Source: a virus. From it: a DNA stretch of 23,144 bases. The stretch is taken from IMG/VR virus record IMGVR_UViG_3300031974_000912, positions 1-23,144 of that record. The stretch is one strand, 5' to 3'. The translations under genes and the position numbers were made by a program. Positions 1-6,595 of this stretch are shown here, in pieces (the first letter of the stretch is position 1; each line of letters opens with the position of its first letter). The notes under the pieces were generated by a model. That model was not told the DNA's origin. It searched no databases and was given only the letters and a program-made list of their open reading frames with translations.

Positions 1-305
1 AGTGAAGCAGCTTCCCAAATTGGGTAGAAGTGTAGTCCGATGGCATTGCTGCTCGGAACGACGGCTCCCGATATGATGTTGTTTCCATACAGCAGGGAGC
101 CTGCGACGGGTTCACGGATTCCATCAATGTCAACAGGAGGTGCTGCCACAAAGGCAAGGATAAAACAAATAGTAGCGGCTAGCAAACAAGGGATCATGAG
201 GACCCCAAACCAGCCTACATAAAGACGGTTATTAGTACTGGTTACCCAGTCACAGAATGTATCCCAAGCGTTAGGCTTGAGGGAAGAATTAGAAATTGCA
301 ACCAT
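1..305 (-). CDS. psbA: Photosystem II D1 protein, N-terminal part (cut by window edge)
   Basis: D1 is the reaction-centre subunit of photosystem II in the thylakoid membrane. It turns over rapidly, and cyanophages carry a copy to keep photosynthesis running during infection. The 101 visible codons begin with ATG at 305 and contain diagnostic D1 stretches: [18 protein letters not shown] (residues 22-39), [20 protein letters not shown] (55-74) and [20 protein letters not shown] (82-101). The first transmembrane helix lies at about 30-53. The extreme N-terminus ([20 protein letters not shown]) is the variable part of D1. The gene runs off the window, so its 3' end, intactness and any intron cannot be judged. 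It follows the scaffold gene, in the place where major capsid is expected next in T7-like phages. No clear Shine-Dalgarno sequence precedes the ATG. Identification is very secure. Confidence 0.97.
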   Translation of the reverse strand, partial: MVAISNSSLKPNAWDTFCDWVTSTNNRLYVGWFGVLMIPCLLAATICFILAFVAAPPVDIDGIREPVAGSLLYGNNIISGAVVPSSNAIGLHFYPIWEAAS

Positions 306-361
306 TAGTATTGATTAGGTGTGTGTGACAGTTGTACATTATTAACCCTTTCTTCCGATAG

Positions 362-381
362 CCCTATAACTACTCGCAAGA
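362..381 (-). promoter_or_regulatory. Candidate phage RNA polymerase promoter ahead of psbA
   Basis: The 93-nt gap between scaffold and psbA contains, on the minus strand, a sequence ending GCGAGTAGTTATAGGG. Aligned at the TATAGGG end, I count 13 of 20 positions identical to the classical T7 promoter, including CGA and the TATAGGG initiation core. Transcription would start near 364, about 59 nt before the psbA ATG. T7 also places a promoter just before its capsid gene. Promoter specificity differs between cyanophage polymerases, so this is an inference from one site with no second matching copy seen. Confidence 0.35.
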
Positions 382-398
382 AACAGGGCTCTACGTCA

Positions 399-1280
399 TC
401 ACACCTTGAGGTTAGATCGCTCAAGCTTCTGCATAACATCCATGCGATACGCCTCATCACGTTCATAACGAGGGTCTTGCATGTCACGTACAACCTCAGC
501 CATGCTCCGATAAGGAGCACCTTTAGTTGTCGATTTACCTGTCACCAGATCAGCGTCGCGTCCCATAGCATCTTCAAATTGTGAGATCAAAGCTTTTACA
601 GCAAACCTGACGGCAGCTTTGTTACCAGTGTTGATTACTTCATCAAAGGCTTCAATGTCAGTTTGGCTGAGGTTTTCACTAGCCCACTGAGTCACCTGAT
701 TGTAACCTTCTTCTCCACCAGCGAGGTTTTTAATCTCATTGATTTCTGAATCGTTCAGCACAGGTGCTTCAACTTGATCGACTTGACCTGCTTGAGCACG
801 AAGCCCGCCCAGGTAAGCGTCAATAACTGTGTCACTGAAACCTGCTTCATTGAGTTGATCGTACATCTCATTAGTAAGAGTACCCTCGTTCTCAATGAAG
901 TGATCGTTCATCACCCAAGGGTCAATGCCTGACTCTTGGAATACATCAGCAAGTTTGTCACCGTAAGCCTCTTTAACAGCTTCAAAGTTTACGTAGCCTT
1001 CATCGTCGTACCGTTCATAATCATATTGGTCAGACTCTTCTTCGTATTCTTCAGCAGACTCTTCTTCAGATTCTACTTCGGTGTCACCTCTACTGAACTT
1101 TTGCTGAAGTTCCATGTAAGCTTTTTCAAGCTCTTCAGCGTTCTTGTATTTACCAGCAAGTAGATCCTGCTGGTCTTGCATCATCTGTTCACCAAGTTCA
1201 AGAGACTCAGCATCTTCAGCCTCACGGGCTGCAATAGCTTCGGGATCGTCAGATGGATCGTAAGAAATGTTAATAGCCAT
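399..1280 (-). CDS. Capsid assembly scaffolding protein (T7 gp9-like)
   Basis: The scaffold directs procapsid assembly around the portal and leaves before or during DNA packaging. The 293-aa product is strongly acidic. Its N-terminus is rich in D/E, and residues about 66-98 are an almost continuous Glu/Asp/Ser/Tyr tract. The C-terminus turns mixed-charge and helical (MAEVVRDMQDPRYERDEAYR), as in T7 gp9, whose C-terminal helix binds coat protein. Length is close to gp9 (about 307 aa). It starts with ATG, 17 nt after the portal stop, and precedes psbA. The call rests on composition, size and synteny because scaffolds diverge quickly. Confidence 0.88.
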   Translation of the reverse strand: MAINISYDPSDDPEAIAAREAEDAESLELGEQMMQDQQDLLAGKYKNAEELEKAYMELQQKFSRGDTEVESEEESAEEYEEESDQYDYERYDDEGYVNFEAVKEAYGDKLADVFQESGIDPWVMNDHFIENEGTLTNEMYDQLNEAGFSDTVIDAYLGGLRAQAGQVDQVEAPVLNDSEINEIKNLAGGEEGYNQVTQWASENLSQTDIEAFDEVINTGNKAAVRFAVKALISQFEDAMGRDADLVTGKSTTKGAPYRSMAEVVRDMQDPRYERDEAYRMDVMQKLERSNLKV

Positions 1281-1297
1281 AAATGGTGCTAGTTAAT

Positions 1298-2959
1298 TTA
1301 ACCTGGGGGGATAGGAAAATCAGCTTGTGGTCCTGGTTGTTGTTGTTGCGGTTGACCGCCAGCAAGGTTTTGAATACCTTGTTGCAAAGCAGGGTTCTGC
1401 ATGGCAGCTTGTACAGCATCAACGGCTTGTGGATTCTTGGAAGGATCCATGAGCGGTGTGCCGAGCAGCTGACCGGTCTGATTAACCATAGACATTTGCA
1501 TCTGCTTCTGCATCCTTTCTTGACGCTCTTGCTTGACTTGCTCCATACCTTTGACAAGGTTAAGCATGTCAATGCCTTGAGCGGCAGCCAGACGCTTGAT
1601 CGCTTCAGAAGGATCAATGTATTGTTGCAGAGCTTCAGGACCCATGGTCTGAGCAATAGTCGTGACAAACTGAATCAAAGACTCACGATCTTGTCCACGA
1701 CCCAGAGCATTGATACCAGCAACGATCGTAGGATTCACAAGACCCTTAGGCAGGGCTGGAATCTGACGTGTTCTGGTAAGTTCATGCATCTTACGGTTGA
1801 GGTACGGAAGCAAGAACTCAGTAGTAAGCAGTGAGAACAAACCACCAAGCTGCTGCTCCAACTCCATTTGAGTCATCCTGACTTCTTCTGCAGTAGTCCG
1901 TTCAGACTGACGTACATTGAGAATCAGGAAGGCTTCAGAGATACGCTTCTCAAGAACGTTAGCAAGATCAAACGCAGTACGGAAGTCTGCTGTCTTACCA
2001 ACTTGAACAACCCCAATGTCATCAGGGCGTCCTTGAATGATAGCGCCGTTGTTTGCATTAGCAAGCGAAGCAGGCTTAGTAGTAGAGCTAGGAGATACAG
2101 TAAAGATCACCTTAGCAGCTGCAGCAGAGCCCTCTACAAGCGCCTGCATGAGGGCTTCAAGAGAGCGAAGGTCACCCAGGAACTCTTCAACCCTAGAGCG
2201 TCCATAGTCTTCTCCGTCAACAGTGACGAAGCGCAGAGGAAGCCAGGGGCTCTTGTCCTTGGGAGCTTTACCGTAGCTGTTGGGCAGCTGTTTGTCATCT
2301 GCTTCCTGGTACCAAGTCCAGCCTTTTTTAGTCAGCTTGATGCAGGTGTAGACATCTACATCTTTATCATAAGTCCCACCAACACTGTTGTCAACAGCGC
2401 TTTGTTGTTTGGGCTTTTCAAACTCAGGACCAAGCAGGTTTCTGTTTACCCTTTCACGGGTAACAATCTCAGTAACATTACCGTTACCATCCCTCTCCAC
2501 CACATAGCGATTAAGTGGATACATCTTCATACCTTCCTTACCCATGTAAAGAAGAGCGTTGCCTGTGACAACTAGATGCTTAATCGCTGAAAAGATTTGA
2601 ACACGATCAGTGGAAGCAGCAATGCTTTCCATAATCATACGTTCAATTTTAGCAAAGCTTAGATCCAACTCACTCCGTGCTTCAGCAGGGATCTGCACAC
2701 CCAGCTTGGAGTCATCCAGCTGAAGTTTAAAGAACGAAGTAGAAGGGGGCAGCAACCCCAGCATCAATTTAGATGCCAGAGTCACCACCCCCTTCGCGCC
2801 TACTGATTGCCAAGGAGTTTTAAACCGAGTGTAATCGGTTGTCGTCTCCTCATGCATAAGCAGAGTAGGAATAGTTAGCTTTGCACATTCCAGTGCAATG
2901 TCAAGAAATGCGGTACGGCCACTGGTTAATTCATGGTAACGTTGCCGTGCGCTTTTCAT
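1298..2959 (-). CDS. Portal (head-tail connector) protein, T7 gp8-like
   Basis: Portal subunits form the dodecameric ring at one capsid vertex through which DNA is packaged and ejected. The 553-aa product begins MKSARQRYHELTSGRTAFLD, typical of podoviral head-tail connectors, and matches the usual length (T7 gp8, 536 aa). Other family-like parts are the helical region VEEFLGDLRSLEALMQALVE, the segment ILNVRQSERTTAEEVRMTQM, and a Gln/Pro-rich C-terminus (GGQPQQQQPGPQ). The ATG overlaps the stop of the preceding 104-aa gene as TAATG, implying coupled translation, and the scaffold gene follows after 17 nt. Confidence 0.95.
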   Translation of the reverse strand: MKSARQRYHELTSGRTAFLDIALECAKLTIPTLLMHEETTTDYTRFKTPWQSVGAKGVVTLASKLMLGLLPPSTSFFKLQLDDSKLGVQIPAEARSELDLSFAKIERMIMESIAASTDRVQIFSAIKHLVVTGNALLYMGKEGMKMYPLNRYVVERDGNGNVTEIVTRERVNRNLLGPEFEKPKQQSAVDNSVGGTYDKDVDVYTCIKLTKKGWTWYQEADDKQLPNSYGKAPKDKSPWLPLRFVTVDGEDYGRSRVEEFLGDLRSLEALMQALVEGSAAAAKVIFTVSPSSTTKPASLANANNGAIIQGRPDDIGVVQVGKTADFRTAFDLANVLEKRISEAFLILNVRQSERTTAEEVRMTQMELEQQLGGLFSLLTTEFLLPYLNRKMHELTRTRQIPALPKGLVNPTIVAGINALGRGQDRESLIQFVTTIAQTMGPEALQQYIDPSEAIKRLAAAQGIDMLNLVKGMEQVKQERQERMQKQMQMSMVNQTGQLLGTPLMDPSKNPQAVDAVQAAMQNPALQQGIQNLAGGQPQQQQPGPQADFPIPPG

Positions 2960-3273
2960 TATTGTTTCTGAATATTAAGAGACATGCCGCTAGGAGTTGC
3001 ACTACCACTACCTTTGTAGTTAACACCAACGTTAGTACCAGTAGTAGTAGGTTCAGTCTTCTTCAAACGAGCAGTACCAGTACGAGCTTTTTCACCTTTA
3101 GCTGCAGCAACAGCAGGCTTCACAGCAGCTTGTTCAGCTTCTGGAGTAATGTTTGCTGCAGTAGTATCAGGCTGAGGAACTGGAGTAGTAATAGGTTCAC
3201 CTACAATAGGAGGCGGAGCAGGGATTTCTGGCATTTCAGATACCATTTGAGACGTAGTTCCACCAAAACACAT
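2959..3273 (-). CDS. Small Pro/Thr/Ala-rich protein in the T7 gene 7.3 position
   Basis: This 104-aa protein starts MCFGGTTSQM. A Pro-rich central part (IPAPPPIVGEPITTPVPQP) and an Ala/Lys/Thr-rich low-complexity region follow, and no enzymatic motif or membrane helix is visible. It sits directly upstream of the portal and overlaps it by one base, the position of T7 genes 7 and 7.3. T7 gp7.3 is a small virion protein linked to tail assembly and adsorption. A virion or tail-assembly role is therefore inferred from synteny and composition only. The start is the ATG at 3273. Confidence 0.75.
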   Translation of the reverse strand: MCFGGTTSQMVSEMPEIPAPPPIVGEPITTPVPQPDTTAANITPEAEQAAVKPAVAAAKGEKARTGTARLKKTEPTTTGTNVGVNYKGSGSATPSGMSLNIQKQ

Positions 3274-3275
3274 AA

Positions 3276-3443
3276 TTAATCCTCGGATAATTTTTTCTTT
3301 AGAAATCTAACCACATCCACTTGACCAGCTCGGAAAGCTATTTCCTTTTCAGATAAGGAGTAGTCTGGGTATGCGTCAGGAAATAGTTCATCTAGTTCGT
3401 TGAGTAGATGCTGGTATTCAGCCGTACTCAGGAAGATTGACAT
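3276..3443 (-). CDS. Conserved-looking 55-aa protein of unknown function
   Basis: The product reads MSIFLSTAEYQHLLNELDEL, then an acidic/aromatic middle (FPDAYPDYSLSEKE) and a basic amphipathic end (VVRFLKKKLSED). I do not recognise the family. I chose the ATG at 3443, which overlaps the end of the RNR beta gene by 26 nt. A longer version would only add residues encoded inside that gene. It is the last gene of the nucleotide-metabolism block and is followed 2 nt later by the 104-aa pre-portal gene. Coding is supported by position and protein-like composition. Confidence 0.7.
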   Translation of the reverse strand: MSIFLSTAEYQHLLNELDELFPDAYPDYSLSEKEIAFRAGQVDVVRFLKKKLSED

Positions 3444-4128
3444 TGGAGTGCTCGAAGAATGCAGGCATACGAGCACGGCGGGTAGCAATCAAACCCTCTG
3501 CCTTCCCACTGTAGAGAAGACTGTCAGATTGCTTAAGCCAGAACTCGCGGTCAAGGTAAGGGTTCTCAGTGTTAGAACCTAGGGGTTGCATGATCCAGGC
3601 TACAGTTGCCTTACGAAGTTTGTCAAGGTTCTGCGTGACAGTAAGACCAAGCTCTTTGCAGACGAGAGAGTTGCTTGCCACGTGGACTTGTTCGTCGCGG
3701 CTGATGTCTGCTGATACAGTTCGGCATCCTGCATCCCCATTCCATCTAAAGAAGGGTAGCAGCACGAAGAACACGGATCGCTCAAGCACCATTGCTTTGA
3801 GCACGGGGTGCTCGGGGGCTTCAATCCAGGCTTGCTGAATTTTTGAAGCTTCTGGAATGTCTTCCAGCTTATGAGCGCGAGCGATGTAATCAAGAGCGAG
3901 GTCGTGCTTTTCTTCATCCTTAATGTTGCTTTCAAGAAGTTCTTTGGCAGCAGCAGGATAATCTTTTTTGAGGGCGTTTTGAATAAAGTCGCCTACGGGA
4001 ATCTCAAGGTTACGAACCGAGAGCGCACGCAACATAGCTTCTTCAGAGCCAGGAGCAAAGGTGCCTGCTTCCACTTGGACAGGAGTCCAGTTACGTTTAC
4101 GGGAAAGAAGTTTCTGATAGGGGTTCAT
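3418..4128 (-). CDS. Class I ribonucleotide reductase beta subunit, Tyr-less
   Basis: The beta subunit generates the oxidant that starts catalysis in the alpha subunit. The 236-aa protein carries a ferritin-like dimetal signature: E72-x-x-H75 (DEEKHDLAL), E116 (MVLERSVFF) and E146-x-x-H149 (DEQVH), with E42 a reasonable first carboxylate. In E. coli NrdB the radical Tyr lies four residues after the first metal His. Here that residue is Leu79, so the classical tyrosyl radical is not predicted. At 236 aa it is short for NrdB (about 375 aa). An endonuclease gene separates it from alpha, and its ATG at 4128 overlaps that gene by 32 nt. Beta proteins like this have been described beside cyanopodovirus RNRs formerly called class II. 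Metal content and oxidant cannot be read from sequence. Confidence 0.85.
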   Translation of the reverse strand: MNPYQKLLSRKRNWTPVQVEAGTFAPGSEEAMLRALSVRNLEIPVGDFIQNALKKDYPAAAKELLESNIKDEEKHDLALDYIARAHKLEDIPEASKIQQAWIEAPEHPVLKAMVLERSVFFVLLPFFRWNGDAGCRTVSADISRDEQVHVASNSLVCKELGLTVTQNLDKLRKATVAWIMQPLGSNTENPYLDREFWLKQSDSLLYSGKAEGLIATRRARMPAFFEHSNVNLPEYG

Positions 4129-4447
4129 TTTTAAGATACTTAATAGCGTTCTCTAGCGAAGTAATGTTGTCTTCAAGTAGACCAATAGCTGTGTTACATT
4201 TCTGACACAACAAGCCACGTACTTTGTTTGTAATGTGACAGTGATCTACTGCAGGACGTTGGTTAACAAAAGGGTGTGTGCAAATAGCACAACAGCCCTG
4301 TTGATCCACAAACATTTTATCTAGATCTTCTTTGTCTAGATTAAAGCGTTTCTTCTGATTGTAATACCATTTGTATTCGGCATCACAATCCTTGCATCTA
4401 GTTTTTGAACCCTTTGCAATAGGCTGTTTACACTTACATAGTTTCAC
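4097..4447 (-). CDS. Endonuclease VII-like (HNH/beta-beta-alpha metal) endonuclease
   Basis: This 116-aa protein has the recombination endonuclease VII fold signature: C53-x-x-C56 (CAIC), then VDHCHITNKVRGLLCQKCN, with D68/H69 at the active site and C81-x-x-C84 completing the zinc site, then IGLLEDN and a helical tail. An extra Cys pair (CKCK, CKDC) lies in the first 22 residues. I place the start at the GTG at 4447, which overlaps the RNR alpha stop as TAGTG. A TTG further upstream is less likely. It could resolve branched DNA, but its place between RNR alpha and beta suggests a free-standing homing-type nuclease, which are common beside phage RNR genes. Confidence 0.88.
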   Translation of the reverse strand: MKLCKCKQPIAKGSKTRCKDCDAEYKWYYNQKKRFNLDKEDLDKMFVDQQGCCAICTHPFVNQRPAVDHCHITNKVRGLLCQKCNTAIGLLEDNITSLENAIKYLKNEPLSETSFP

Positions 4448-5829
4448 TATTCTGCGCAATCACATTGAGGTTCTTTAGTGAACGACTCATACTGCTTCCA
4501 GAACTCCTCATCAAACTCTTCCAGTGCAGCCATGGCATCACTCTTATCTTGAGTGTCAGGCATAACTTGAAGAGAATAGTAGAGTGAAGTCTGAGGGCTA
4601 GCGAGCCATTCTTCAATGAAGGATTGGTTGTAGTCCACAACGTCGCTCCAACTATTCATGGAATATCCATGCAACAAACCTGTCGAATCCAACAGGCGCA
4701 TAATATTATCGGCAACTTTACGATAAGTTTCCCAGCCAACAGTGCTGGCAATCTCTACCTTGCCGTAATCAAAGTGTTCAACACCAAAGGTGCCACTATC
4801 ACGATCAACCTCCGTAGAAATAGGAGGTGCAATCTCAGGACAGGTGGTGTAACCGTCAGGGTCTTGGTAGCGGTAACTGCAAGAGGCGGTAGGAGCAATA
4901 GCAAATGCTCGAACCATCTTATTAGCACGAGCAATCTGTGCTGCAATCTGTACGCCTTTGCGCAACTCATGAGCAAGCAGCGTAGCAGGAGTATGTTCGT
5001 GTGCTACCTGGGAGTTCATCACTTCAAGGGCATCACCAAACTCTGCATAGGTTACTCCATGACGTCGGAGTAGGTTTGCAAGTCCAAGCATTCCGAGACC
5101 GACTTGGCGATCTGTTTCAGGAGCGAGGTATTCTCCAGTTTCTCCAACGCCTGTTCGGGAATGGAGTTCGCACAGCTCGGACATTCCTTGGGTAAATGCA
5201 CGTTGAATGTCATCAAATTCGCATCCACCGAGGTTGACATGCTGCAGGAGACAAGTTCCTCGTGAGGGCAGATACACTTCCAAACATACATTCCCGTAAA
5301 TACGGTTGCCATTGTCATCAACTTTAGTTTTGTTTAGCCAGATGTCACCCTTTTTGATTCCTTGCAGAAGGGCTTCACGTACCGTGTCCGTCGCCTCTTC
5401 CCACCAGTAGTCATTAATGTCCACACAACGCTTAACCCAAGGAAGGTCGTTACGGTTAGCGGAAATAAAATCCAGGATATCAGGATGATTAAGGTCCAGA
5501 TGGATAACCACTGCACCATTTTTATAGACTCCACCACGACGGAGAGTTTCATTTAAGACCGAATAGATTTTTGCAAACGAGACTGGGCCAGAAGCAACCA
5601 AGCCTTTGCCATTCTCAGCTCCCTTGGCTCGGAGTTTGGAAAGATGAATCGCCACTCCTGCTCCATTTCGGAGAGCGTGACTAGCAAATCGCCAAGATGC
5701 TTCGATGCCCTCCGGTCCTTCCATGCTGTCTTCAACAACAAAAACAGTACACGAAACGGGAAGACGAGATTCTGGATCATCAATCCAAGATTGTACACGA
5801 CCGGTGCGAGCGATCAGATCAGTAGACAT
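4447..5829 (-). CDS. Ribonucleotide reductase catalytic (alpha) subunit, minimal class I type
   Basis: This enzyme reduces ribonucleotides to deoxyribonucleotides for phage DNA synthesis. In the 460-aa protein I see the redox Cys pair (C27 in SCTVF, C193 in GTCLLQ), the radical loop N180-V-C182-L-E184, the phosphate-binding APTASCSYR (312-320), the adjacent Tyr pair Y417-Y418 (SLYYSLQV), and C-terminal C456/C458 (QCDCAE) for re-reduction by a thiol partner. The double Tyr is a hallmark of class I, where it carries the radical from beta. The ATP-cone regulatory domain is absent, making it much shorter than E. coli NrdA (761 aa). The ATG at 5829 lies one base after the mazG stop. Such genes were long annotated as class II. 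The Tyr pair and the nearby beta gene argue for class I. Confidence 0.93.
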   Translation of the reverse strand: MSTDLIARTGRVQSWIDDPESRLPVSCTVFVVEDSMEGPEGIEASWRFASHALRNGAGVAIHLSKLRAKGAENGKGLVASGPVSFAKIYSVLNETLRRGGVYKNGAVVIHLDLNHPDILDFISANRNDLPWVKRCVDINDYWWEEATDTVREALLQGIKKGDIWLNKTKVDDNGNRIYGNVCLEVYLPSRGTCLLQHVNLGGCEFDDIQRAFTQGMSELCELHSRTGVGETGEYLAPETDRQVGLGMLGLANLLRRHGVTYAEFGDALEVMNSQVAHEHTPATLLAHELRKGVQIAAQIARANKMVRAFAIAPTASCSYRYQDPDGYTTCPEIAPPISTEVDRDSGTFGVEHFDYGKVEIASTVGWETYRKVADNIMRLLDSTGLLHGYSMNSWSDVVDYNQSFIEEWLASPQTSLYYSLQVMPDTQDKSDAMAALEEFDEEFWKQYESFTKEPQCDCAE

Positions 5830-5830
5830 A

Positions 5831-6211
5831 TTAAACGAGGTCAATCAGGTTGGGAAGAAAGTAGTTGGGTCCTTTGAGGATCTTACCATCCTCTCGGTAA
5901 ATTGGTTCACCGTTGTCGTCTAGCTTACTCATGTTGCTAGCATGAACACGGTTGTGTGCTGCGCAAATGTCCCAGTCAAAGGCCGCTGCCATCTGATGGA
6001 TAACATATAGCAGATCAGTCAGCTCTTTGAGCATGTGCTCACGAGCCCGTTTGTTGGTGATGTCTTTACAAACCTCTTTGTATGCCTCATTCAATTCAGC
6101 ATACTCTTCAGCGATCAAAGTCTGTTGAAGAGTCAAAGAGGTAGGCGTCAGATTCGTAGGCAGCTTGTATGCTTTGCGAAACTCGTTCGCGCTGTTTTCG
6201 TAATTCGTCAC
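5831..6211 (-). CDS. mazG: MazG-like nucleotide pyrophosphohydrolase
   Basis: MazG-family enzymes hydrolyse nucleoside triphosphates to monophosphates. The phage form is thought to act on dNTPs from degraded host DNA or to alter host physiology. The 126-aa protein has the E35-E36-x-x-E39 motif (AEEYAEL) and E63-x-x-D66 (KELTDLL), together forming the all-alpha NTP-PPase metal site. The C-terminus (DNGEPIYREDGKILKGPNYF) is typical of phage MazG. I chose the GTG at 6211, which gives the usual short N-terminus before the first conserved helix. It overlaps the DUF3310 gene by 104 nt, unusually long. RNR alpha starts one base downstream. Confidence 0.9.
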   Translation of the reverse strand: MTNYENSANEFRKAYKLPTNLTPTSLTLQQTLIAEEYAELNEAYKEVCKDITNKRAREHMLKELTDLLYVIHQMAAAFDWDICAAHNRVHASNMSKLDDNGEPIYREDGKILKGPNYFLPNLIDLV

Positions 6212-6392
6212 GCTCGTTGGTGAGGTAGTGGATAGCTTTGTCAAGATCTTTGAGAGGATCAGTAGTTTTGTAACCAGCTCGGCAGATGTATTTAACAGCA
6301 CAGCCGAGGTGATAATTCAATCCTTGGTCTCGGATGAAATCCCAAACTTCGATAGATCCTCTGGTGTAATAGTGTGGTGATTGGTCGGCCAT
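6108..6392 (-). CDS. DUF3310-family protein (SaV-like)
   Basis: This 94-aa protein shows the DUF3310 pattern: an N-terminal HYYTRGSIEVWDFIRDQGL (residues 7-25), then YHLGCAVKYICRAGYK (27-42) and DPLKDLDKAIHYLTNE (45-60). The family is frequent in tailed phages, often near nucleotide-metabolism genes. Its biochemical role is unknown, though the His/Arg/Lys-rich core suggests nucleotide binding. I chose the ATG at 6392 (MADQSPHYY) because the family begins about there. It overlaps the nblA-like gene by 76 nt upstream and mazG by 104 nt downstream. Residues about 61-94 are a charged tail that may exist only because the frame stays open over mazG. Confidence 0.85.
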   Translation of the reverse strand: MADQSPHYYTRGSIEVWDFIRDQGLNYHLGCAVKYICRAGYKTTDPLKDLDKAIHYLTNERDELRKQRERVSQSIQAAYESDAYLFDSSTDFDR

Positions 6393-6595
6393 TGTCTGAC
6401 AAGATTGGAAACGTTGTTGCACAGTGTGAAGCACTGACGTTGAAGTGCCATGAAGATTGTAATGATATCTTCTTTTGCTGTCTCTGGATTACGCAGAGCG
6501 TCTTCAATTTGTCGTAGCTTGAACTGCTGTTCGATTGTCAGCTCCAGGACTGGCGGTGGGGGTCCAAAGGATCGGGGCTTTTCCGATGAAGTCAT
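6317..6595 (-). CDS. nblA: NblA-like phycobilisome degradation adaptor
   Basis: NblA binds phycobilisome rods and presents them to Clp protease, releasing amino acids. Phage copies are known from Microcystis phage Ma-LMM01 and some marine cyanophages. The core LELTIEQQFKLRQIEDAL (residues 17-34) matches the NblA first helix (ELSxEQQFxxRxxE). Residues 45-69 (IITIFMALQRQCF, then NLVRQW) align without gaps to the second helix pattern FLxxLYxQMxxRExxYxxFLKxxW. At 92 aa it is longer than typical NblA (about 55-65 aa), with a Pro-rich 15-residue leader and a 22-residue C-terminal extension that overlaps the next gene. The ATG at 6595 overlaps the exonuclease gene by 92 nt. The second helix is divergent, so adaptor activity is an inference. 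Confidence 0.8.
   Translation of the reverse strand: MTSSEKPRSFGPPPPVLELTIEQQFKLRQIEDALRNPETAKEDIITIFMALQRQCFTLCNNVSNLVRQWPTNHHTITPEDLSKFGISSETKD

Noticed and set aside
360-390. Inverted repeat AGCCCT / AGGGCT upstream of psbA
   Set aside because: It is only a 6-bp stem with a 19-nt loop, too weak to call a regulatory hairpin. The TATAGGG promoter-like match covers one arm.
936-1163. Plus-strand open frames within the scaffold, portal, terminase and Lys/Pro-rich genes
   Set aside because: They are antisense reflections of biased codons (acidic, Lys/Pro-rich or Ala-rich genes) and carry no recognisable motifs. All confident genes are on the minus strand.
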